Source: Pseudomonadota bacterium
GTDB taxonomy: Bacteria > Desulfobacterota > Desulfovibrionia > Desulfovibrionales > Desulfovibrionaceae
Reading direction: 5' to 3'
Assembly (NCBI GenBank): GCA_023390395.1
Contig: JAEWCY010000266.1
Location: 1 to 18,734, forward strand
Length of the DNA stretch: 18,734 nucleotides
The position numbers and the translations under genes were made by a program. Shown here piece after piece: positions 1-7,072 of the stretch. The number at the start of each line of letters is the position of its first letter. Within the stretch, counting starts at the first letter, position 1. The notes below the pieces were generated by a model, which saw only the letters and a program-made list of their open reading frames with translations, was not told the origin of the DNA and did not search any database.

Positions 1-7
1 CAAGTTG

Positions 8-199
8 ATGAGCGATGATAAGACCTATTACGAGGTCAAGGGGCTTTACCTCAAGAACTCGCGGCGGCCCAAGGTGAACAACAAGATGGAATTGAAGATC
101 TATCTGAAAAGTATTGATCTTCAAGGCCTAGTGGTGAACGACGGCGATGAATTCTCCGTCTTGGTCGAAGACGAAAAAATCATTATGACGAAAGTCTAG
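8..199 (+). CDS. Small AbrB/SymE-like protein (tentative)
   Basis: A 63-residue frame at the window edge. I start it at ATG 8; TTG 5 or a start left of the window is equally possible. The C-terminal part (about residues 38-63) has the pattern of a swapped-hairpin AbrB/SymE fold: hydrophobic strand, a GD turn (NDGDEFSVLVEDEK), then a strand rich in I/V ending in MTKV. SymE-type proteins are small toxins or nucleic-acid binders, and AbrB proteins are antitoxins or regulators. The similarity is a pattern match only, so the function is not established. A strong intrinsic terminator follows at 219-249, which supports a real transcript ending here. An unrelated hypothetical protein is the alternative. 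Confidence 0.45.
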   Translation: MSDDKTYYEVKGLYLKNSRRPKVNNKMELKIYLKSIDLQGLVVNDGDEFSVLVEDEKIIMTKV

Positions 200-218
200 A
201 TGGCTTTGAACTTCAACA

Positions 219-249
219 TAGTCATGTCGAAAGGCATGGCTATTTTTTT
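219..249 (+). terminator. Rho-independent terminator
   Basis: A 10-bp stem, TAGTCATGTC (219-228) with GGCATGGCTA (233-242), including G-T pairs, closes on a GAAA tetraloop and is followed by seven T (243-249). It ends transcription of the small gene ending at 199 and insulates the recombinase downstream. Confidence 0.85.
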
Positions 250-313
250 AAGAATACTCGCAAGATTCTGTTTGTTTGTCTAATATTATACAGAAATAAC
301 ATTTATAAGGAAA

Positions 314-337
314 GTACGTTTTTACATAGAAACGTAC
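314..337. promoter_or_regulatory. Inverted repeat upstream of the first recombinase
   Basis: Perfect 8-bp arms, GTACGTTT (314-321) and AAACGTAC (330-337), are separated by 8 bases in an AT-rich leader about 135 bases before the recombinase start. There is no T-run after it, so an operator or mRNA hairpin is more likely than a terminator. The rest of 250-473 holds AT-rich leader sequence and no convincing gene. Confidence 0.35.
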
Positions 338-473
338 ATTGGGGATTTTGAAATGGATTTCTGAAAGAAATTTATGCGGTTATCTCAGGGTCTCTTGAAG
401 GGCTTCCTTGAGGGGCCGATTTGTATGCACGATTTTCAACTCCCTGAAAGAAAAAAGGGAATTGGAGGGAAAG

Positions 474-1031
474 ATGAAGGTAGAACCGATCATCGACCTG
501 AAAAGTGTGAAGAGCATCAAGAAGATTCTTTCTGATGCTCCCCGAGACAAATTACTTTTTGTCATGGGGGTCAATTCAGGTCTTCGCGTCCAAGACTTAC
601 TTGTCTTGAAAATAGGCGATGTCAAAGATGTGAAGATCGGTGAACGCGTTACCTTGCGCGAAAAGAAGACGGGTAAGGACAATGTCTTTGTGGTGAACAA
701 GGAGATCAAATCTGCACTCGATGCTTATTTGATGACCGTAAAGGACGACGATGATCATTTCCTGTTCAAAAGCAGGAAAGGACGGAATTATCCTCTCACG
801 ACCTATGCGGTGACGAAGTACATGAAGAAGTGGACCGAGGCCATTAATCTGAAAGGAAACTATGGTGCTCATTCACTTCGAAAAACATGGACCTACCATC
901 AGCGTAAGACATTCGGTGTTTCTTGGGAAGTTCTGGCGAAACGTTTGAACCACTCCAGTCCTTCGATTACTCGGAGGTATTTAGGAGTGCAAGAGGAGGA
1001 AGTTGAAGAAATATTGATGAATACCATATAA
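474..1031 (+). CDS. Minimal tyrosine recombinase (catalytic domain only)
   Basis: A 185-residue site-specific tyrosine recombinase that cuts and rejoins DNA through a 3'-phosphotyrosine. The start is ATG 474, preceded by GGAGG at 464-468; the open frame runs further upstream but without a better start. The full catalytic set is visible: Arg38 (GLRVQDLL), Lys65 (KKTGK), His133 and Arg136 (AHSLRK), His160 (NHSS) and the nucleophile Tyr169 (RRYLG). Typical phage integrases are 300-400 residues with arm-binding and core-binding domains, and here both are missing. It could be an intact small recombinase, as in integron-like or invertase-like XerD relatives, or a truncated gene whose catalytic part stays open. 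A full-length integrase follows 116 bases later on the same strand. A hairpin at 1042-1063 lies between them. Confidence 0.85.
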   Translation: MKVEPIIDLKSVKSIKKILSDAPRDKLLFVMGVNSGLRVQDLLVLKIGDVKDVKIGERVTLREKKTGKDNVFVVNKEIKSALDAYLMTVKDDDDHFLFKSRKGRNYPLTTYAVTKYMKKWTEAINLKGNYGAHSLRKTWTYHQRKTFGVSWEVLAKRLNHSSPSITRRYLGVQEEEVEEILMNTI

Positions 1032-1041
1032 CATGTTTCTT

Positions 1042-1063
1042 CAAGGGGCTGCCAAGCCCTTTG
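1042..1063 (+). terminator. Possible weak terminator hairpin
   Basis: CAAGGGGCT (1042-1050) pairs with AGCCCTTTG (1055-1063) with one G-T pair and a GCCA loop, 10 bases after the stop of the minimal recombinase. The following ATTTGCTT is only moderately T-rich, so termination is probably partial. Confidence 0.4.
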
Positions 1064-1147
1064 ATTTGCTTGTGGCCTATTTAGAAAACTTAGTTCTTGA
1101 TATTTTTGAAAACTCAATAAATCGAATTGACTTTTCGGAGGAATTCT

Positions 1148-2272
1148 ATGGGTGTTTATGACAGAGATGGACGGTGGATGGTCTTTTATCATGATGAGAC
1201 AGGGAAAAGGCGAGACAAATCATTTGGCCGGGGTGACGATGCTTACGCTCGGGCTGAAGCTTTCAATAGGGCTGTCAGTGATGCCAAAAAAGAAGGTTCG
1301 GCATTACCTCTGCCGCAGACCGATGTCATCAGTTCGCCAGCCCCCGCGCCAGTAAAAATGATTGAAGAGATCACTTCCTCGGATAAGATTGATCAGTCCG
1401 GCCAGGGGATAACCTTTCGAGACCTTGCTGGGAAATACCTGGCCCATCTCAAGGTGTCGGGCAGAACTGAGAACAATACCAAGAAGTTGGCAAAAATGGT
1501 CGACAACCAGTTCAATCCGATCATTGGCGACCGGGTGGTTAATTCCATGACCTACATTAACGACATGGTCCCATTCATCCAGTTCTTCCAGGAGACCAAT
1601 GGGAAACAGAACCGGCCCCGGTCACAGCCGACAGTGAATCGCTATGGCGACTACGTCAACGCCATCTTCAATTTCGGCGTCACTACCGGGCTGACCACGG
1701 TCAACCCCATGAAGGGCAGAAAGAAGTCAAGAGAGAAGCCCCGGGACGTCCAATTGACCGTTGATGACGTCAAAAGGATCATGGACCACGCTGAACCGCA
1801 TGTCAGGTGGGCCATGGAAGTTTGCTTCAGTCTGGGGACGCGCCCTGGTGAATCCGAACTTCTTGCCTTGAAATGGGATCACATCGATTTCGACAAAGGC
1901 ATTGCTAAAATCTATGCCAGCAAGACAAGGACCTATCGGGTAGTGCCGATTGCTCAAGCTCTTCTTGGTAAGATGAAGGAAAAGAAAGAAGAATCTCAGT
2001 CTGGCTACGTGATTGAATGGCGTGGGCAGCCAATTGGCATGATCCGCAAAGGTTTTCGAAGGGCATGCGAACGGGCTGGGGTGACTTATCCTGTCAGAAT
2101 GTATGACTTAAGACATCTCTTCGCTACAACCATGCTAAGCAAGGGTGCTGACCTTGCTGCTGTATCGAAGCTGCTAGGGCATTCAATGATATCTACGACG
2201 ACCAGTCATTACTATCATTGTCTTGAAGGTGAGAAAGAACGGGCCGTAAGTTTACTGCCTGAACTTGTGTAG
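1148..2272 (+). CDS. Phage-type tyrosine integrase
   Basis: A 374-residue integrase of the lambda/XerD family that catalyses integration and excision of a mobile element. The start is ATG 1148 with GGAGG at 1137-1141; an in-frame TTG at 1127 lies before the ribosome site and is rejected. Residues 1-50 (MGVYDRDGRWMVFYHDETGK and on) look like a small beta-type arm-DNA-binding domain, followed by a proline-rich linker (about 55-85). A SAM-like core-binding domain covers about 88-185. The catalytic domain covers about 200-374, with Arg232 (LGTRPGE), Lys259, Tyr319-Asp-Leu-Arg322 (Tyr replaces the usual His), His345 (LLGHS) and nucleophile Tyr355. The length is normal for a functional integrase. 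It is the best candidate for the enzyme that used the tRNA-Thr site at 8667-8711, but it sits over 6 kb from that junction, so the link is inference. Confidence 0.93.
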   Translation: MGVYDRDGRWMVFYHDETGKRRDKSFGRGDDAYARAEAFNRAVSDAKKEGSALPLPQTDVISSPAPAPVKMIEEITSSDKIDQSGQGITFRDLAGKYLAHLKVSGRTENNTKKLAKMVDNQFNPIIGDRVVNSMTYINDMVPFIQFFQETNGKQNRPRSQPTVNRYGDYVNAIFNFGVTTGLTTVNPMKGRKKSREKPRDVQLTVDDVKRIMDHAEPHVRWAMEVCFSLGTRPGESELLALKWDHIDFDKGIAKIYASKTRTYRVVPIAQALLGKMKEKKEESQSGYVIEWRGQPIGMIRKGFRRACERAGVTYPVRMYDLRHLFATTMLSKGADLAAVSKLLGHSMISTTTSHYYHCLEGEKERAVSLLPELV

Positions 2273-2317
2273 TTTTAAGGATATATAGGTAGGTCGAAAT
2301 TTAGAGGGATAATAAAA

Positions 2318-2500
2318 ATGATTGTGAATGATTGGTACAATGGCAAGGGCTTGTCTGACTGTGCTAATGATATGTCAGGCGTGTATAATAACGAAGAATA
2401 CAGGGAAAGGATCAAAATGAAGCTTAAACAAATTATTGGCGATTGTGATTTCAAGCATCTTACAAGAGATGCGGTAAGAGAATTGATGTCAGAAATTTGA
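2318..2500 (+). CDS. Small hypothetical protein
   Basis: A 60-residue protein starting at ATG 2318, with a GAGGGA-type ribosome site about 9 bases upstream. I do not recognise a family. The N-terminus contains WYNGKGLSDCANDM; the C-terminal half is charged and probably helical (EYRERIKMKLKQII, then HLTRDAVRELMSEI). It lies 45 bases behind the integrase on the same strand and could be co-transcribed, as small excisionase-like or regulatory proteins often are. No DNA-binding motif is clear enough to claim that. Confidence 0.5.
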   Translation: MIVNDWYNGKGLSDCANDMSGVYNNEEYRERIKMKLKQIIGDCDFKHLTRDAVRELMSEI

Positions 2501-2604
2501 ACACAATAGCCGAATTGAAGTATCATTTATAAAATATATTGTTTGGATTGGACGTGTTTGGAGTATTGTATTTATTAAAAATCAATTTAAAAATGGAAAA
2601 TACT

Positions 2605-2991
2605 ATGAAAAAACGAATGAAGACTCAAGAATGTATTTTGTGTGGTGAAAAATATACGCCGAGATGTGAGAAGTCATATTTTTGCTTGCAGTGCTATTTG
2701 AACGACTATTTGCCAAACAAGAAAGCATTCATAATTGATGATTTTGAAAGCGGATTATATAGTCTTGCTAAAAATAGATATTATGAAAGGTTTTGGGGAG
2801 CACGCCCAGGAACTGAAGAGAAAACGAAGTCGGATGAAGCAGGTAGTGAAATTGATAAAGAGGCTAAGAAAGAAGGTGCTGTAAAAGTTGTTGAAGATCC
2901 TCCTCGTATTGAGTTTGTAAAAAGCGTTAGTCCTGAGCACGCCCATAAGCGTTTAGTTGATGCAATATGTAGTAAGATAACATATATTTAG
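2605..2991 (+). CDS. Hypothetical protein with Cys4 zinc-finger-like N-terminus
   Basis: A 128-residue protein. I prefer ATG 2605 (GGAAAA just upstream); ATG 2593, ATG 2617 or TTG 2539 are possible because no site has a strong ribosome binding sequence. Near the N-terminus CxxC (ECILCGEKY), a single Cys (PRCEK) and CxxC (YFCLQCY) form a treble-clef or zinc-ribbon-like pattern, suggesting nucleic-acid or protein binding. The middle is acidic and lysine-rich (about residues 65-95), probably disordered. The C-terminal part (PPRIEFVKSVSPEHAHKRLV) may be a separate small helical domain. I know no family. The gene is AT-rich like its neighbours and ends before a very strong terminator at 3011-3049. 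Confidence 0.6.
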   Translation: MKKRMKTQECILCGEKYTPRCEKSYFCLQCYLNDYLPNKKAFIIDDFESGLYSLAKNRYYERFWGARPGTEEKTKSDEAGSEIDKEAKKEGAVKVVEDPPRIEFVKSVSPEHAHKRLVDAICSKITYI

Positions 2992-3010
2992 TATCGCGGC
3001 CATAATTTGT

Positions 3011-3049
3011 GAGGGCAAGCATGTCGTCGGCCTATGCTTGCCCTCTTTT
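3011..3049 (+). terminator. Strong rho-independent terminator
   Basis: A perfect 12-bp stem, GAGGGCAAGCAT (3011-3022) with ATGCTTGCCCTC (3034-3045), is followed by TTTT. It closes the plus-strand unit ending at 2991. The minus-strand helix-turn-helix gene converges on it, so it may also limit read-through in that direction, though no T-run follows on that side. Confidence 0.88.
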
Positions 3050-3106
3050 AGCAAATGCAAGTATTTGTGATTTATTAAAAAGCGTGCCTGTTCGCTAGTT
3101 AATTGT

Positions 3107-3370
3107 TCAAAACTTGCATTTTGCAAGTGTGTCGTCAATAAAATCTTTAATAAACTTGTATTCTGCCATTAAAAAGATGAAGTCCAATGCTGTCAGTCCG
3201 GTGCTCCTGTAAAACCAGTTTCTTACTTTTTCAGTCGGAATACTTATGTCCTTTGCAATTTGTTTAGGGCTTAAATAGTTTTCCCTCATTAATAAGACAA
3301 TGTCATCAGTGATGGCGCTATTCCGGTGCCATTTTTTGTGGCTGATTAGCCACAAGATTTTAGTGGACAT
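3107..3370 (-). CDS. Small helix-turn-helix protein divergent from the recombinase operon
   Basis: An 87-residue basic protein with a good start: AGGAGG lies about 6 bases before ATG (complement of 3370). Residues about 33-55 (LSPKQIAKDISIPTEKVRNW) read as a helix-turn-helix of the AraC/RpiR/sigma-4 type, suggesting DNA binding. The N-terminus (MSTKILWLISHKKWHRNSAI) is basic and aromatic. It is transcribed away from the serine recombinase operon, with only 65 bases between the two starts. That is the typical arrangement of a repressor or directionality factor controlling a recombinase; this role is inferred from position. A 7-bp perfect hairpin (ACTTGCA/TGCAAGT, 3112-3128) overlaps its last codons. 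Confidence 0.7.
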   Translation of the reverse strand: MSTKILWLISHKKWHRNSAITDDIVLLMRENYLSPKQIAKDISIPTEKVRNWFYRSTGLTALDFIFLMAEYKFIKDFIDDTLAKCKF

Positions 3371-3435
3371 GCTGTACCTCCTGGATAAATTGGATTCTGA
3401 ATTGTGTTCTGCCTAGAAAAGGAGATACACGCCAG

Positions 3436-5004
3436 ATGCGACAGCCAGGAACTGCATATTCAATAGAAGAGATAAAAAATTTGCGCCTGAAAGGCGCTAT
3501 TTATATACGTATGTCCACAGAATTGCAGGTAGAATCTCCTGAAAACCAGGAGCGACAGCTGCGTACTTATGCGGATAGTTACGGTATTGAAGTAGTTAAG
3601 AAGTATGCAGATCTTGGTGTTAGCGGTATGACGGCTGAACAGCGTGAGCAGTTTCAAACCATGCTTGACGATGTGGAGTCTAATAGAAATAGTTATAGTA
3701 TCGTATTGTATTTGGATGACAGCAGGTGGGGGCGTTTTATTGACAGCCGAGATGCTGAGTATTACCGCATGAAATTAGAGAGAAAAGGCGTTCTCTGTCA
3801 GGCATGCGACAAACCTCTTACCATGACGAATACGATCGCTGATCGTATTATGACAATACTAAAGGATGAAAGCGCCAGTGACTATTGTCGCCAGCTTTCA
3901 CAAAAGGTTTTTGTTGGACAGTGCAACTTAATATTGAAAGGATATCGTCAGGGTGGCCCTGCTGGCTTCGGTCTTCGTAGAATGCTTATAGATGAATACG
4001 GAAAGCCTAAACAAGAATTAACCATTGGGCAGCGTAAAAGTTTGCAGACCGAACGAGTTGTATTAGTCCCAGGGCCTGAGCCAGAGCAAAATAAAGTGCG
4101 CTGGATATATGATCAATTTATTGCAGGGAAAGGTGAGTCTGATATCGCTGAGATGCTCAACACAGATGGTTGCATGACTGATTTTGGGAGGCGCTGGACG
4201 CGAGGCACTGTTCGCGAAGTATTGACTAATGAAAAATATATTGGAAACAACTTGTTTAATCGTAGTTCATATAAATTGAAAAGTAAGCAAAGGTCAAACC
4301 CTGAAAGTGAATGGGTGCGGAAAGAGGGTGCATTTTCTCCTATTGTAGATGGAAAAATTTTTTACATTGTCCAGGGTATAATTCGAGAACGGCACAAGAA
4401 AATATCCGATACCGACCTCCTTGAACGTCTTAGATCACTTCAGCTTCAAACTGGCCGCTTATCTGCCATGATTATTGATGAATCAGAGGATACGCCTCCC
4501 AGTAGTCTTTATTGTAGCCGGTTTGGTGGTTTATTGCGAGCGTATCGATTGATTGGATACATTCCAGAACGGGACTACAGGTATGTGGAAGTCAATCAGA
4601 GATTGCGTGAATTTCATCGAGATGTATTATTGAAAACAGTTTTTAATATACAAGAGATATGTGGGCGAACGGTATTAATTGATCCTGCTACGAGCATGCT
4701 CGAACTAAATAGCAATCTCTATATATCAATAGTAATAAGTAGATGTTTTACCACGAATACTGGAAGTCGCCGTTGGAAAATTCGTTTTGATACATGTCTT
4801 CGTCCGGATATTACTGTTGCCGTACGCATGGATGCAAACAATGAAGATGTTCATGACTATTATATTCTTCCTGCATTAGAATTTGAAGGCAATGAAGTAA
4901 GATTGTATGATGATAATGTTGAGCTTTGGGATAGTTTTCGTGCAGATAACTTGGAATATTTGATGGACATGAGTGTAAACATAAGTCTTGACGAGGCAAT
5001 ATAA
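3436..5004 (+). CDS. Large serine recombinase with non-canonical C-terminal domain
   Basis: A 522-residue resolvase/invertase-family recombinase that moves DNA through a 5'-phosphoserine intermediate. The start is ATG 3436 with AAGGAGAT at 3419-3426. The catalytic domain is at about 18-155: the nucleophile Ser27 in YIRMST, and the Arg cluster in DDSRWGRF (95-101). The 'recombinase' DNA-binding domain is at about 175-315 (QGGPAGFGLRR; VRWIYDQFIAGKGESDIAEM; RGTVREVLTNEKYIGN). Usual large serine recombinases then have a CxxC zinc ribbon and coiled coil. Here residues about 355-522 form a different domain (SRFGGLLRAYRLIGYIPERD; RFDTCLRPDITVAVRMDA) that I recall from recombinases of Rhizobiales and other proteobacteria. 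It is the first gene of an operon whose next start lies one base beyond its stop and whose third gene also overlaps. Codon use is AT-rich, unlike the right half. Confidence 0.93.
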   Translation: MRQPGTAYSIEEIKNLRLKGAIYIRMSTELQVESPENQERQLRTYADSYGIEVVKKYADLGVSGMTAEQREQFQTMLDDVESNRNSYSIVLYLDDSRWGRFIDSRDAEYYRMKLERKGVLCQACDKPLTMTNTIADRIMTILKDESASDYCRQLSQKVFVGQCNLILKGYRQGGPAGFGLRRMLIDEYGKPKQELTIGQRKSLQTERVVLVPGPEPEQNKVRWIYDQFIAGKGESDIAEMLNTDGCMTDFGRRWTRGTVREVLTNEKYIGNNLFNRSSYKLKSKQRSNPESEWVRKEGAFSPIVDGKIFYIVQGIIRERHKKISDTDLLERLRSLQLQTGRLSAMIIDESEDTPPSSLYCSRFGGLLRAYRLIGYIPERDYRYVEVNQRLREFHRDVLLKTVFNIQEICGRTVLIDPATSMLELNSNLYISIVISRCFTTNTGSRRWKIRFDTCLRPDITVAVRMDANNEDVHDYYILPALEFEGNEVRLYDDNVELWDSFRADNLEYLMDMSVNISLDEAI

Positions 5005-5005
5005 T

Positions 5006-5890
5006 ATGAAAGCTGAAGGAGTTGTTTTGATACCAGTAAATGAGATTTACATTCTAAATCCACGCATCAGAAACCAGATCATTGCTGATGAAGTTCGCCG
5101 CAACATCCGCAGCGTCGGATTGAAACGTCCAATTACTGTAACATTGAGCATAAACTCAAAGACAGGCAAGAAATATGATTTGGTGTGCGGGCAAGGTCGA
5201 CTTGAAGCATTTATTGATGCTGGAGAGACGGAGATCCCTGCTATTTTAGTCGATGCAGACAAAGAACGTGCTCACATTATGAGTCTGGTTGAAAATATCG
5301 CACGGCGTAACAGTAACCCGTTAGATCTCTTAAATGGCATAAGGCATCTAAAAGAAAGAGGATATGACTATGTTGAAATAGCAAATAAAATTGGAGTAGG
5401 ACGCGAGTGGGTGCGTGGATTATTAAATCTTTTGGAGAATGGAGAAGAGCGTCTTGTTAATGCTGTAGAAAAAGGTCGCGTACCGTTGTATATAGCGTTA
5501 AAGATAGCACACGAGGATGAATCATCTGTCCAGCTGGCGTTGACAGAAGCTCATGAGACAGGACAGTTGAATGGTAAGAACATTATTGCCGTACAAAAAT
5601 TGCTTGATAGACGAAGCCACTATGGCAAGAAGCTTTCAACGACTTACCATAAAAAGAAGCAGATATCTAGCGATGAAATCGTCGCTATTTACGAAAGGAA
5701 CATTAAGAACAAAAAAAGATTGATAGTCAAGGCGGATTATTTAAAACAAGTATTGATCTATGCAACGGCAGCTTTGAATAGTCTCCTAGTTAATGAGCAT
5801 TTTTTAAATCAGTTAAAGGCAGAAGGTTTAAATGACATTCCTAGGCAACTTGCAGATATGTTGCATGAGGTGCGAAAATATGAGCGGTAA
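5006..5890 (+). CDS. ParB/RepB-like partition protein
   Basis: A 294-residue ParB-family protein. ATG 5006 follows the recombinase stop by one base, with ACGAGG at 4991-4996 as ribosome site, implying translational coupling; an upstream TTG at 4988 is less likely. The ParB N-terminal fold is at about 5-105: NPR (18-20), the ParB box with G-Q-G-R (62-65) in place of the usual G-E-R-R, and VENIARRN (95-102), the equivalent of the ENxQR motif. A helix-turn-helix follows at about 118-145 (YDYVEIANKIGVGREWVRGL), then a basic linker and helical C-terminus. ParB clamps bind a centromere-like site and, in characterised members, bind CTP. No ParA ATPase is present, so chromosome or plasmid segregation is not the obvious role. 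Help in target choice or control for the adjacent recombinase is an inference. Confidence 0.88.
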   Translation: MKAEGVVLIPVNEIYILNPRIRNQIIADEVRRNIRSVGLKRPITVTLSINSKTGKKYDLVCGQGRLEAFIDAGETEIPAILVDADKERAHIMSLVENIARRNSNPLDLLNGIRHLKERGYDYVEIANKIGVGREWVRGLLNLLENGEERLVNAVEKGRVPLYIALKIAHEDESSVQLALTEAHETGQLNGKNIIAVQKLLDRRSHYGKKLSTTYHKKKQISSDEIVAIYERNIKNKKRLIVKADYLKQVLIYATAALNSLLVNEHFLNQLKAEGLNDIPRQLADMLHEVRKYER

Positions 5891-6773
5891 AATTAAGCAA
5901 GGTTTTGAAAAAGAGCTTGTTGATCTTGCCATCACTGAAGTCAGATTTACAAAAACAATATCTCCAAATGTTAAGCATGGAAGAAAATATTCTCAGATAT
6001 TGTCTTCTATTCGTGAAGTGGGTCTTATCGAACCTCCAGTCGTGTCTCTTTGCAATAAAAAGAGAGAATATCTCCTTTTAGATGGGCATTTGAGGATAAT
6101 GGCTCTCGTCGAGTTGGGAGAAGAGCGTGTAACGTGCCTGGTTTCAATTGATGATGAAGGTTATACATATAATAAATATGTTAATAGACTTTCGGCAATT
6201 CAGGAACACAAAATGGTAGTCAAGGCATTGGCGGCTGGTGTGTCTGAAGCCAAATTAGCCGCTGCTTTGAATCTTGATATAAAATCTATTCGAAATAAGA
6301 AAAATATGTTGGAAGGAGTGTGTCAAGGGGCAATTGATTTATTGAAAGATAAAATTATGTCACCGAGCGTTTTCAGGCTACTGAAACAAATGAAACCTTT
6401 GCGTCAAATAAAAGTCGCAATGATAATGAGTGACCAGAATCGCTACAGTTATCTTTTTGTCAAAAGCTTGTTAGATGGTACTCCAGCTGAACAATTGTTA
6501 GATGGTAGAAAAATAAAAAAACTTTCACCGTCTGCGATAGAAAAACAAATGCGACTAGAAGAAGAAAATATTTCTTTGAGCGCTGACATGCAAGCCTTAA
6601 AAGAATCATACGGTTTGGACATGCTAAATCTAACTACTATCCAAGCCTATTTAAAAAGAATAATGGGAAATGAACGAGTGTCTAGTTATCTCCAAAGACA
6701 TCATGAAGAAATTTATAATAAATTTTCTGAAATTATTGTGATAGATTTTTTAAAAATTACAAGTACAATGTGA
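5880..6773 (+). CDS. ParB-like protein with RepB C-terminal domain
   Basis: A 297-residue protein overlapping the preceding gene by 11 bases. The start is ATG 5880 with GAGG about 10 bases upstream; a longer in-frame start inside the previous gene is rejected. The N-terminal part (about 15-90) is ParB-like, with LLLDGHLRIMAL (66-76) at the ParB box; Asp-Gly-His-Leu-Arg replaces Gly-Glu-Arg-Arg. The segment NRLSAIQEHKMVVKA (102-116), a helix-turn-helix (about 119-142) and LKQMKPLRQIKVAMIM match the RepB C-terminal family known from RepB proteins of alpha-proteobacterial replicons. The C-terminus has a likely coiled coil (QMRLEEENISLSADMQALKE). Together with the upstream ParB and recombinase it forms a three-gene unit I recall from many genomic islands. 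The biochemical role is unknown. Confidence 0.88.
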   Translation: MSGKIKQGFEKELVDLAITEVRFTKTISPNVKHGRKYSQILSSIREVGLIEPPVVSLCNKKREYLLLDGHLRIMALVELGEERVTCLVSIDDEGYTYNKYVNRLSAIQEHKMVVKALAAGVSEAKLAAALNLDIKSIRNKKNMLEGVCQGAIDLLKDKIMSPSVFRLLKQMKPLRQIKVAMIMSDQNRYSYLFVKSLLDGTPAEQLLDGRKIKKLSPSAIEKQMRLEEENISLSADMQALKESYGLDMLNLTTIQAYLKRIMGNERVSSYLQRHHEEIYNKFSEIIVIDFLKITSTM

Positions 6774-6845
6774 CTATGCCTTGGTTGGTCGTGAAACAAT
6801 CTTGTATATTCACATAAAGATTTTCGTGTCAGAGTCCGTGAGCTT

Positions 6846-6868
6846 GTGTCATTGTATGACACTTTTTT
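6846..6868 (+). terminator. Terminator of the recombinase-ParB-RepB operon
   Basis: A perfect 7-bp stem, GTGTCAT (6846-6852) and ATGACAC (6856-6862), with a TGT loop, is followed by six T (6863-6868), 73 bases after the last stop codon. It marks the operon as 3436 to about 6868. The rest of 6774-6894 holds nothing I can identify. Confidence 0.85.
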
Positions 6869-6894
6869 GTTGAGTGTTGGCGTTGCTAAGCTAT

Positions 6895-7004
6895 TTGCCA
6901 ATTAATTGCCAAAAAAGCGCAAAATGTTCAATTCCGTGCGAGTTTATTTTTTGGGCTGGTCGCCATCGAATCAATTTGGTTATACTAATAAAGTCTGATT
7001 AACC
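6895..7004. repeat. Imperfect direct repeat, copy 1 (att-arm-like)
   Basis: About 110 bases that align with 8542-8655 in the same orientation; the only clear gap is near the right end. Shared blocks include CGAGTTTATTTT and GGCTGG.CGCCA. The left end carries repeated GCCAA motifs (TTGCCAATTAATTGCCAAAA), which look like integrase arm-binding sites. Copy 2 sits directly against the tRNA-Thr fragment, so copy 1 is probably the matching end of a related element whose tRNA core is lost. Confidence 0.8.
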
Positions 7005-7072
7005 AATTTCAAACAGCTAAAGGTATTAAGTCTTAGTTAAAGTGGTCATTGGTGTAAAATATATGTTTGATA

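Noticed and set aside
6713..6901. A small minus-strand frame after the RepB-like gene
   Set aside because: It crosses the operon terminator and overlaps the end of the RepB-like gene, without a ribosome site or recognisable sequence.
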